A stretch of DNA of 64,000 bases from assembly GCA_000961575.1 (NCBI GenBank), contig LADP01000021.1:62001-126000 (forward strand), read 5' to 3'. The stretch is from Peptococcaceae bacterium BRH_c8a (GTDB taxonomy: Bacteria; Bacillota; Desulfotomaculia; Desulfotomaculales; Desulfallaceae). The notes beneath the pieces were generated by a model. That model worked only from the letters and a program-made list of their open reading frames with translations. It made no database searches and was not told the origin of the DNA. Shown here in pieces: positions 26,809 through 34,656 of this stretch; the first letter of the stretch is position 1; every line of letters begins with the position of its first letter. The position numbers and the translations under genes are program-made.

Positions 26809-26881
26809 GGGGTCAGGCCCTGCATAACTGCATAATTGCTTAATACTTAAGCAATTATGCAGTTATGCAGGGCCTGACCCC
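26809..26881. repeat. Perfect inverted repeat with GGGGTCAGGCC ends
   Basis: Two 35-base arms match perfectly around the 3-base loop TAC. The ends GGGGTCAGGCC / GGCCTGACCCC equal those at 3686-3757, but the interior (TGCATAACTGCATAATTGC) is unrelated to that copy. It starts 8 bases after the hisG stop. Confidence 0.93.
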
Positions 26882-26952
26882 GGTCTGGGAATATAAATAA
26901 TATTGGTTCGGTATGATAATGACAGTCGAAAATGCCGGTGATTAAGATTTTT

Positions 26953-26980
26953 TTGGTAACGCCTGACATCATAGTATAAT
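26953..26980 (+). promoter_or_regulatory. Candidate promoter of the rhomboid gene
   Basis: TTGGTA, 16-base spacer, perfect TATAAT; a second TATAAT lies at 26985. About 50 bases before the gene. Confidence 0.5.
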
Positions 26981-27025
26981 ATGCTATAATTAGTTTTATC
27001 ATCGCGCATGGGAGGGGGCAGCAGG

Positions 27026-27712
27026 TTGATACCGCTCAGGGATAGCGCTAAGTCCAGCACATTCCCCTTTGTGAACATTGCCATTATTGTGTTGAATCTG
27101 GTGATTTACGTTAACGAAGTACTAATGGAGCCCTTTGAACTAAATCAGTTTTTTTATACTTACGGTCTGATCCCGGCCGAAGTTTCAAACACCTTTTATA
27201 CCGGTGCTGCTGTCACGCCGCTGCTGGTAAGTTTTATTACTGCCACCTTTGTACATGGCGGTTGGTTTCATGTGCTGGGTAACATGCTTTTCTTATGGGT
27301 GTTTGGTGATAACGTGGAGGATCGGTTGGGTCACGCCAAGTATCTGTTGTTTTATTTGCTGGCTGGTATGGCAGGCGGAGCGGCTCATATTATGACTAAC
27401 CCTGCTTCCACCGTGCCCGTTATAGGGGCTAGCGGTGCCGTGGCCGGGGTGTTGGGCGCGTATATTATCGCTTTCCCCCGTTCCCGGATCCTGGCCTTGG
27501 TGCCATTGTTTGTTATATTCTTCCTGGCTGAAATACCGGCTATCGTTTTTATTGCTATTTGGTTTGTACTACAGTTGTTTAATGGGGTGGCCTCCCTGGG
27601 CGGAACTGCCACTACGGTCGCTTATTGGGCTCATATCGGCGGTTTTGTGATTGGCGCGCTGCTGATTAAAATATTGGCTCAACGCCGGGAAAGAAATTAC
27701 TTCCGCCCGTAG
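27026..27712 (+). CDS. Rhomboid-family intramembrane serine protease
   Basis: 228 residues from TTG at 27026, with GGAGGGGG upstream; an ATG at 27008 is in frame but lies before that site. Six membrane segments. The catalytic Ser136 is in GASGAVAG and His203 in AHIGGF; the loop-1 motif FVHGGWFHVLGNM and the oxyanion Asn are present. It cuts membrane proteins within the bilayer. The substrate is unknown. It stands alone with its own promoter. Confidence 0.92.
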   Translation: MIPLRDSAKSSTFPFVNIAIIVLNLVIYVNEVLMEPFELNQFFYTYGLIPAEVSNTFYTGAAVTPLLVSFITATFVHGGWFHVLGNMLFLWVFGDNVEDRLGHAKYLLFYLLAGMAGGAAHIMTNPASTVPVIGASGAVAGVLGAYIIAFPRSRILALVPLFVIFFLAEIPAIVFIAIWFVLQLFNGVASLGGTATTVAYWAHIGGFVIGALLIKILAQRRERNYFRP

Positions 27713-27733
27713 AAAAGTAGCGGTAATAACGTC

Positions 27734-27762
27734 TTGACAGCCATTAATGACAGTGTTAATGT
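27734..27762 (+). promoter_or_regulatory. Candidate promoter of the PspC gene
   Basis: Consensus TTGACA, 17-base spacer, TAATGT. Confidence 0.5.
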
Positions 27763-27809
27763 TTTTACATAATTGACTTGTTAATATTAGTTTTAAAGGA
27801 GTCTGGCAG

Positions 27810-28010
27810 ATGGCCAAACAAGTAAAAAAATTGTGCAGGTCAAGCCGCAACCGGATGATTGCCGGGATATGTGGGGGAGTTGCCGAATATTTTGATGTGG
27901 ATCCCACTGTGGTAAGGATTGGGTATGTGATTATATCGGTTTTTTCGGTGGCTTTTCCGGGTATCTTGGTGTATCTGATCGCCTGGTTGCTGATGCCTCA
28001 GGATTTTTAG
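27810..28010 (+). CDS. PspC-domain membrane protein
   Basis: 66 residues, ATG at 27810 behind AAAGGAG. The PspC signature (RMIAGICGGVAEYFDVDPTV) is followed by one membrane segment (VFSVAFPGILVYLIAWLLM). Small PspC proteins take part in envelope-stress responses. A strong terminator follows. Confidence 0.93.
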   Translation: MAKQVKKLCRSSRNRMIAGICGGVAEYFDVDPTVVRIGYVIISVFSVAFPGILVYLIAWLLMPQDF

Positions 28011-28039
28011 TATCGAATAATGAAATATTCTAGATCATT

Positions 28040-28066
28040 GACGCCGAACAGTCGGCGTTTTTTTTT
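28040..28066 (+). terminator. Terminator after the PspC gene
   Basis: ACGCCGA / TCGGCGT stem with a short loop and a run of nine T. Confidence 0.9.
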
Positions 28067-28226
28067 GCCCTTGGTCAGCTTAAAGCTTAGTAAATCGTTA
28101 TATGACTAAATAGATTATAAACGTTTAATTTTTATTAAAAGGGTAATTAAAGTCGTAAGTGAGCAAAGATAATAATTATAATGCAAATTACAAATAATTT
28201 TAATATATAAACTTTTAGTGCTGCGG

Positions 28227-28255
28227 TTTACACCACTTTGTATAACTTGTATAAT
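28227..28255 (+). promoter_or_regulatory. Sigma-A promoter before the acyl-CoA synthetase
   Basis: TTTACA, 17-base spacer, perfect TATAAT. Downstream, TACCATTTAAT occurs twice in a row (about 28268-28290) and could be an operator. The wider gap 28067-28314 is very AT-rich with no other feature seen. Confidence 0.65.
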
Positions 28256-28314
28256 CGTTGTTATTATATACCATTTAATTATACCATTTAATCGAAATTG
28301 ACGAGGTGGATAAA

Positions 28315-30423
28315 TTGGCTGAACTCACAAAGATGGTTCGTCCTGGGTCAGTGGCTGTAGTAGGCGCTTCCGCTGCCGCAGGAAAAATAGGCAACACCAT
28401 CTTAAACAATATGATCAGCAGCGGTTTTGACGGTAAGATCTATCCGATCAACCCCAAGGAAAAGGAGATTAAGGGTATTAAAGCATATCCGTCGGTCATT
28501 GATATCAAGGAACCGGTGGACATGGCTGTTATTGCCGTGCCGGCATCGCGGGTTCCGGATGTGGCCGAAGAATGTGGCAAAGCCGGGGTCAAAAACCTGG
28601 TGGTTGTCTCCGCCGGCTTTAAAGAGGTCGGCCCCGCCGGGCTAGAGTTGGAAAAACGCTTGACTAATGTTTGCCGCCAGTATGGGATGCGCATGCTTGG
28701 CCCCAACGTAGTGGGGTTAATTGATACCCACACACCGATTAACGCATCATTTTCCGGTACCTTTCCCCAGCAGGGTGAAATAGCTTTTTTCTCCCAGAGC
28801 GGCGCTATGCTGGTGGCTATTCTTGACTGGAGTGCCGCCGGCGGGCTTGGTTTTAGTCGGGTGATCAGCTTGGGTAATAAGGCAGACCTTTCTGAAATTG
28901 ATTTTATTGAAGATGCCGCCGATGACCCGAACACCAAGGTTATTTTATGCTACATCGAGGACATAGTGGACGGGCGCCGTTTTCTAGAAGTGGTTGCCCG
29001 GGCAGCCCGTAAAAAACCGGTTATAATCCTTAAGTCTGGCACCAGCCAGGCCGGAGCACAGGCAGCTTCCTCACATACCGGAGCCCTGGCGGGCAGCGAC
29101 CTGGCCTACGAAGTAGCATTCCGCCAGTGCGGTGTTATCCGGGCTCACAGTATGACCGAGCTTTTTGACCTGGCCGTGGCATTTGCCAGGGCACCGGTGC
29201 CCCGGGGCAGCCGGGTGGCTATAGTGACTAACGCCGGCGGGCCCGGGATTATCGCTACTGATAATGTAGAAAACACAGGTTTGCAAATGGCCCGTTTTAC
29301 CAAGGAAACCATAGAAGAATTAAGGGTGAAACTCCCCTCGGAAGCGGGATTATATAACCCGGTGGACGTGCTGGGGGATGCCAAGGCAGACCGCTACAGG
29401 CTGGCGTTGCAAAAAGTTTGTGCCGATCCCAACGTGGACAGTGTGGTGGTGCTGGTATGTCCTGCCGGCGTCACCGAACCGGTTCAGACCGCCGAGGCGA
29501 TTTTGGAAATGCGGGAGGCTTTCCCCGAAAAACCTATTTTCGCTGCTTACATGGGCGGTGAAAACCTGGCCAAGGGAGCCGGATTGCTGGTTCGGGCGGG
29601 AGTACCCTGTTACACTTTTCCCGAACCGGCCATTGCTTCCATTAGGGGGCTGGTTCGTTATAACGAACTTCTTAACACCCCGGAAGAGGGGGGTTCCACC
29701 AACCTCAAGGGTCTCGACCGCAACGGGGTTAAGGCCATTTTTTACGATGTCATCAGAGACCAACGTTTGGTGCTGCTGGGCAGCGAGGCGGCAGAGGTAG
29801 CCAACTGCTACGGAATACCGGCAACGCCCATCACGTTGGCTACAACACCCCAGGAAGCGGTCTCTGAAGCGGATAAGATGGGCTACCCGGTGGTCATGAA
29901 AGTGGCCTCGCCGAAGATTTTGCACAAAACAGACGTAGGCGGGGTGAAGATCGGACTTAAAGACGCCGCCCAAGTCCGGGAAGCTTTTACGGATATAATG
30001 GACAACGTGCATGGTTATATGCCCCAGGCAGTGATTTACGGGATTGAGGTGCAGAAAATGATGCCCAAGGGAGACGAGCTAATCGTGGGCATGACCAGGG
30101 ATGTTCAGTTTGGTCCGCTAATTGCCTTCGGGCTTGGTGGTATCTATGTAAACCTGCTTAAAGACGTTAGTTTCCGGCTGGCTCGCGGCTTGTCGGCTCG
30201 GGAAATTGAGATAATGCTTCGGGAAACCAAGGCCTACACCCTGCTGCGGGGATACCGGGGTGAAAAGCCCAGGGATATTGAAGCCGTTGTCGACGTCATC
30301 AGGCGCGTGGCGGCCTTGGTTACAGATTTCCCAGAAATAACCGAAATGGATATTAACCCGGTTTTTGCTTACGAAGAAGGTATGGGGCTTTCCGCCCTGG
30401 ATATAAAAATCACCATATCGTGA
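28315..30423 (+). CDS. ADP-forming acyl-CoA synthetase, alpha-beta fusion
   Basis: 702 residues from TTG at 28315, with GAGGTGG 5 bases upstream; a GTG at 28306 overlaps that site. Order: CoA-binding Rossmann domain (1-130), succinyl-CoA-ligase-like domains with the phospho-His in SSHTGALAGSD, then an ATP-grasp domain (about 480-700: GYPVVMKVASPKILHKTDVG, MDINPVFAY). The enzyme makes ATP from acyl-CoA, ADP and phosphate, or runs in reverse. It is coupled to the next gene (14 bases). No acetyltransferase domain is attached, so it is not the Pat type. Confidence 0.92.
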   Translation: MAELTKMVRPGSVAVVGASAAAGKIGNTILNNMISSGFDGKIYPINPKEKEIKGIKAYPSVIDIKEPVDMAVIAVPASRVPDVAEECGKAGVKNLVVVSAGFKEVGPAGLELEKRLTNVCRQYGMRMLGPNVVGLIDTHTPINASFSGTFPQQGEIAFFSQSGAMLVAILDWSAAGGLGFSRVISLGNKADLSEIDFIEDAADDPNTKVILCYIEDIVDGRRFLEVVARAARKKPVIILKSGTSQAGAQAASSHTGALAGSDLAYEVAFRQCGVIRAHSMTELFDLAVAFARAPVPRGSRVAIVTNAGGPGIIATDNVENTGLQMARFTKETIEELRVKLPSEAGLYNPVDVLGDAKADRYRLALQKVCADPNVDSVVVLVCPAGVTEPVQTAEAILEMREAFPEKPIFAAYMGGENLAKGAGLLVRAGVPCYTFPEPAIASIRGLVRYNELLNTPEEGGSTNLKGLDRNGVKAIFYDVIRDQRLVLLGSEAAEVANCYGIPATPITLATTPQEAVSEADKMGYPVVMKVASPKILHKTDVGGVKIGLKDAAQVREAFTDIMDNVHGYMPQAVIYGIEVQKMMPKGDELIVGMTRDVQFGPLIAFGLGGIYVNLLKDVSFRLARGLSAREIEIMLRETKAYTLLRGYRGEKPRDIEAVVDVIRRVAALVTDFPEITEMDINPVFAYEEGMGLSALDIKITIS

Positions 30424-30436
30424 GGTGTTTGTTAAA

Positions 30437-31498
30437 ATGAAAAACCTGTTTATAGCTGGTAACCCCGGCAGTGGAAAAACCGCGGTGGCTTTGGGGCTGG
30501 CTCTCAAGTTCAAGGAACTGGGCTACCGGGTAGGTTATTTTAAGCCGGTGGACAGCGGCAGGAAATCAGCTTCCGGCAAAATCCCGGGCGGGGATGCCGT
30601 ATTGATGAGAGAAGTTTTGGGCATGGAGGTTCCGGCGGGTTTAATAAGCCCGATAATGGCCGGCCCGGCCTACCTGAATAAGTTTGGTGGTAAGGCCGGC
30701 ACTATCGACGAGATAATGGATGCCTACCAAGAAGTTTCCGGCGGGTACGACATTATGTTAATGGAAGGGGCGGTTTATCCTTTTGCCCTGGCCTCAGTGG
30801 GTTTAGATTCGGCAATACTGGCGAAAAAGCTGGATTCTTTGCTGGTTAACGTGCTTAAAGTTGAAGATGATTACAGTCTGGATCAGGCCATATTCTATAA
30901 CAGTTACATGGCCTGCATGCAAACTCCCGTGGCGGGAACGGTTTTCAGCAATGTCACTCGCACACTGCTGGCCAAAGCCGAGGATATATTCCGGATCACC
31001 CTGGAAGAAAAGGGCTATAAGACACTGGGTATTATCCCTAGTCGGCCGGAAATTGCTGCTCCCACTGTGGGTGAATACCAGGAGCGCTTGGGCGGTGAAG
31101 TGCTGGTGGGACACGAACATATGGATCGGTTGGTGGAAGATGTTATAGTCGGGGCTATGACCATGGACAGCGCGCTGACTTACCTACGCCGGTCGGCCAA
31201 TAAGGCTGTGGTATTAGGCGGTGACCGGGCAGACTTGGCCCTGGCAGCTCTGGAAACTCATACATCGGTGCTTATTCTTACCGGGGGACTATATCCGGAT
31301 GTCAAGGTTCTTTCCAGAGCCGGGGAGAAGGGGGTGCCCGTGCTGCTGACGCACCAGGATACTTACACTGTGATTGAAATGCTGGGCCAGGTGTCCAGAC
31401 ATATCAAGCCAACCGATAAGGTGGGCATATCCATTGCTATGGATAATATCAACCGCTACTGTGACTGGCAGTACCTGCTAAAGGCACTGGACAGCTAA
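30437..31498 (+). CDS. Pta-N-like P-loop ATPase with DRTGG domain
   Basis: 353 residues from ATG at 30437 behind GAGGTG. A P-loop (GNPGSGKT, residues 8-15) starts a dethiobiotin-synthetase-like domain (AAA_26, to about 205); a DRTGG domain follows (about 210-320). This is the layout of the N-terminal half of long phosphotransacetylases, but the catalytic PTA domain is missing. It probably senses a nucleotide or controls the acyl-CoA synthetase upstream, since such pairs recur in anaerobes. That role is inference. Confidence 0.85.
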   Translation: MKNLFIAGNPGSGKTAVALGLALKFKELGYRVGYFKPVDSGRKSASGKIPGGDAVLMREVLGMEVPAGLISPIMAGPAYLNKFGGKAGTIDEIMDAYQEVSGGYDIMLMEGAVYPFALASVGLDSAILAKKLDSLLVNVLKVEDDYSLDQAIFYNSYMACMQTPVAGTVFSNVTRTLLAKAEDIFRITLEEKGYKTLGIIPSRPEIAAPTVGEYQERLGGEVLVGHEHMDRLVEDVIVGAMTMDSALTYLRRSANKAVVLGGDRADLALAALETHTSVLILTGGLYPDVKVLSRAGEKGVPVLLTHQDTYTVIEMLGQVSRHIKPTDKVGISIAMDNINRYCDWQYLLKALDS

Positions 31499-31516
31499 CC
31501 AAAAACTTGTTTACAT

Positions 31517-31551
31517 GAAATGCCGGAGGCCAAACCTCCGGTTTCATTTTA
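31517..31551 (+). terminator. Terminator after the DRTGG gene
   Basis: CCGGAGG / CCTCCGG stem, 5-base loop, flanked by GAAA/TTTC and ending in a T-rich tail. Confidence 0.8.
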
Positions 31552-31669
31552 AAGGCTATAAAAAAAGTTAAAAAATTAAGATAACTTAATCTTCGACATA
31601 ATCTCTGAAGGTAAATTGTCTCCTTATGTCAAAAACTTATACACTTTTCTAATTTTTGGGGGTGGTGTA

Positions 31670-33850
31670 GTGCGAAAAAAAATAAAAGTAAAACGACGGT
31701 TTACTTACCATAAAACACCATCCAACCTCTTCGGCAGTCTGTTTGACAGCTTGCCGAACAGCATTCTGGTTGTTGATTTTAATGGCCGGATTATTTACGC
31801 CAACAGAACCAACGAATTGTTGACCGGCTACTTAACCGAGGAAATTATAGGGCATTACCCCACTATTTTTAGCGCTGAATTTAATGCTGAAAATACGGAC
31901 GAGGAAATACGCTCCAAGCTTGCCCGGGGTGAAAGCTGGCATGGTGAACTAAAACAACGCCGCAAAGACGGCACTACCTTTATTGCGGAATTTGAGGTTT
32001 TTCCCGTAACCAATAACGGTACCCCGGTAGCCTGGGCCATCATGCAGCGGGATGCAACCAGGCGGATAACAGCCGAACAGGCGCTTAAAGAACAGGCGCA
32101 TTTGCACAGGATATTTATGGATGCCATACCCAACCAGGTATTTTTCATGAATAATGATGGTTTTTATGAAGAGTGCAACCAGGCGCTCCAGACAAATATA
32201 GGGCTGCCGAAAGAAAGAATCGTGGGCAAATCTGTTTATGATTTGCACCCCAGGGAACTGGCGGAGCTTTATGAGCAAAAAGATAATCAGCTCTTTAAAG
32301 AACCAGGGATACAACAATACGAGGTGCCCTGTCTCTATGCGGACGGTTTGCTACACCACGTAATTTGCAACAAGGCTATTATCACGGATACCCATGGACA
32401 AATAGCCGGTCTGGTGGGAGTGATTGTGGATATTACTGATCGCAAACTCGCCGAGGAGGCATTACAGGCCGAAAGACATAAACTTTTTGCCCTGCTGGAA
32501 ATGCTTCCGCTTTTAATTGCCCTAATTGATAGTAGTTGCGTTATCCGTTTTGGTAACCGTTTTTTTAAAGAAAACTTTGGGGTTTGGGAAGGCCGGCATT
32601 GCTACAATGTTTTTGAGGGACGCAGTGAGCCATGCACAAAATGTTATGCATTAAAAACGCTGCATACCGGGGAACACAGTAAACGGGAATGGATTATTAA
32701 TGGTATGGTGTATGAAATACATAATTACCCTTTTGGCGATACGGACGGAACCCCCTTGGTTCTAGTGCTGGGCATTGATATAACAAAGCGCAGCAGGATG
32801 GAAAATGACTTGCGGGAAAGCGAGGAACGCTACCGGCAACTGGTAGAACTTTCGCCGGACGGCATTGTTATTCACTGCGGTAGTGAAATTGAATATGCCA
32901 ATAATGCGGGGGCAAAAATTATAGGTGCAACCGTGCCCGGCGATTTATACGGGAAGCAGGTCATGGATTTTGTGCACTCGAATAGTAAAAAAATGGTGGA
33001 GCAGCGGATGCGCAAAATTGCGGCCGGTAATACAACTATACCGTTTGCGGAACACAAGCTTATCCGGCTGGACGGAAGCGACATTGATGTTGAAATAGCC
33101 GGTGTTCCTTTGACTTTAAAAGGAAAACCAGCGGTGCAGATTGTAATCCGGGACATAACCGAACGCAAGGAAATAGAAAAAAACCTTTCCCGGTTGGAGG
33201 CAATGAACTTGGTGGGGGAAATGGCCGCCAGTATCGGGCACGAAATACGAAACCCGATGACCTCGGTGCGCGGTTTTCTGCAAATATTGCAAGACAAGGA
33301 AGAGTGTACCCGGTATCAAGAGTATTTTAGTTTAATGATTGATGAACTGGATAGGGCTAATTCCATTATTTCCGAATACCTGTCACTGGCCAGAAACAGG
33401 CCCGTGGCAAAAAAAGAACAAAATCTTAATGCAGTGTTAAAAAGATTGGTGCCGTTAATCGAGGCCGACGCTTCTAAAAAAAATATGCGCATTAAGTTAC
33501 TGTACAATGTTGTACCCGAACTTGAACTGGATGATAAGGAAATTCGACAACTGATTTTAAACTTGGTACGCAACGGTATGGAGGCCATGTCCACCGGGGG
33601 AGAATTAACTATTTACACCAGTCTGGATAGTGACGAGGTGATTTTGGCCGTTCGGGATCAGGGGCAGGGTATTAAGAAGGATGCGCTAGGTAAATTGGGT
33701 ACCCCGTTTTATACCACCAAAAGCAATGGAACCGGCCTGGGCTTGGCGGTCTGTCACAGTATAGCCGAAAGGCACAATGCGGCGATTAACGTCCAAACCA
33801 GTTCCGCCGGTACTACCTTTGAGGTGCGTTTCAAAGTTACGATAAGTTAA
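31670..33850 (+). CDS. Soluble multi-PAS sensor histidine kinase
   Basis: 726 residues from GTG at 31670, with GGGGGTGG upstream. No membrane segment. About four PAS modules in series (near 20-130, 135-260, 270-380 and 390-505; the first and last are the clearest), then HisKA with the phospho-His524 in SIGHEIRNPMTS, and the ATPase domain with NLVRNGMEAM, DQGQGI and GTGLGLAVC. No response regulator is adjacent, so it is an orphan kinase. The architecture matches sporulation kinases of the KinA/KinE type. A role feeding Spo0F/Spo0B is possible, not shown. A cluster Cys group (CYNVFEGRSEPCTKC) in the third PAS may bind a metal or sense redox. Confidence 0.9.
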   Translation: MRKKIKVKRRFTYHKTPSNLFGSLFDSLPNSILVVDFNGRIIYANRTNELLTGYLTEEIIGHYPTIFSAEFNAENTDEEIRSKLARGESWHGELKQRRKDGTTFIAEFEVFPVTNNGTPVAWAIMQRDATRRITAEQALKEQAHLHRIFMDAIPNQVFFMNNDGFYEECNQALQTNIGLPKERIVGKSVYDLHPRELAELYEQKDNQLFKEPGIQQYEVPCLYADGLLHHVICNKAIITDTHGQIAGLVGVIVDITDRKLAEEALQAERHKLFALLEMLPLLIALIDSSCVIRFGNRFFKENFGVWEGRHCYNVFEGRSEPCTKCYALKTLHTGEHSKREWIINGMVYEIHNYPFGDTDGTPLVLVLGIDITKRSRMENDLRESEERYRQLVELSPDGIVIHCGSEIEYANNAGAKIIGATVPGDLYGKQVMDFVHSNSKKMVEQRMRKIAAGNTTIPFAEHKLIRLDGSDIDVEIAGVPLTLKGKPAVQIVIRDITERKEIEKNLSRLEAMNLVGEMAASIGHEIRNPMTSVRGFLQILQDKEECTRYQEYFSLMIDELDRANSIISEYLSLARNRPVAKKEQNLNAVLKRLVPLIEADASKKNMRIKLLYNVVPELELDDKEIRQLILNLVRNGMEAMSTGGELTIYTSLDSDEVILAVRDQGQGIKKDALGKLGTPFYTTKSNGTGLGLAVCHSIAERHNAAINVQTSSAGTTFEVRFKVTIS

Positions 33851-33943
33851 AATGACTAGTTTATTTTGCTTTTGGAAGAATAACTTAAAGGAATAAAACG
33901 GTACGATAATAGTGGTCATGTTAGTAATTACAGAGGTGAGTAG

Positions 33944-34372
33944 ATGCGTTTTTTAATAATCCACGTTAACAGTTTTAAATCTATCATTACCGAAAAGGGG
34001 CGGTCTAAGTTCGCTGAACCTCCGAAACCTGCCGAAACCGCAGTTGAAGAGGCACTGGTGGTGCTGACCAGCGTAGAAAAAGCGGATGAAAATGATCCTG
34101 AAACTGTGGCCTACAAGGCAGCGGAGGAAATTGCCGCCAACGCGGAAAATCTGAAAGTGCGCACAGTGGTGATCCATCCCTTTGCTCATTTGTTTGCTGA
34201 TTTGGGTAAACCATCGGTAGCCATCAGAGTAATGCAGAATGTACAAGAAAGGCTGGCCCAAAAGGGTTACGAGGTTATCCGGACACCATTCGGCTGGTTC
34301 AACACCTTGGAGATTAACGCCAAAGGACATCCTTATTCCAGGGTGGCCAGGATTATCACAGCCGACAGCTAG
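33944..34372 (+). CDS. Free-standing archaeal-type ThrRS editing domain
   Basis: 142 residues, ATG at 33944 behind AGAGGTGAG. It aligns by eye from end to end with the N-terminal editing domain of archaeal threonyl-tRNA synthetase (tRNA-Thr_ED, a D-aminoacyl deacylase fold): RFLIIHVNSFKSII, EEALVVLTSVEKADEND, RTVVIHPFAHLFADLG, GYEVIRTPFGWFNTLEI and KGHPYSRVARII. In archaea this domain removes serine from mischarged tRNA-Thr. Here it is a separate protein with no catalytic synthetase next to it. Likely a trans-editing factor. Confidence 0.88.
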   Translation: MRFLIIHVNSFKSIITEKGRSKFAEPPKPAETAVEEALVVLTSVEKADENDPETVAYKAAEEIAANAENLKVRTVVIHPFAHLFADLGKPSVAIRVMQNVQERLAQKGYEVIRTPFGWFNTLEINAKGHPYSRVARIITADS

Positions 34373-34407
34373 TATTTAATTTTTAAAACTATATAGCGTA
34401 AATCAAT

Positions 34408-34450
34408 GCAGGGCTATTTTTGCTAAAAGGATAGCCCTGCTTTATTTTTT
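34408..34450 (+). terminator. Terminator after the editing-domain gene
   Basis: GCAGGGCTAT / ATAGCCCTGC perfect stem with a 13-base loop, then TTTATTTTTT. The remaining 200 bases before the molybdoenzyme gene are AT-rich and show no recognised riboswitch. Confidence 0.88.
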
Positions 34451-34656
34451 AAAAATTGGCTTACCCAGTCGTTAACCCGACATTATATTGTATCAGGAGC
34501 GACATATTGCCCGGCGGGGCTTTGTTATGATTATGTATAAAGCCAGTTTATGATCAATATAAAAAATAATGATTTTCGCTTTTTGAAAGCGTAGCTAGGG
34601 TAACGGTTTTTTAAATCGATCCGGGCAAAAAAATATGACATGGAAAGGGTTGACTT

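Noticed and set aside
34460-34656. Possible molybdenum-cofactor or other riboswitch before the molybdoenzyme gene
   Set aside because: Some short stems are visible, but no known riboswitch core could be matched by eye.
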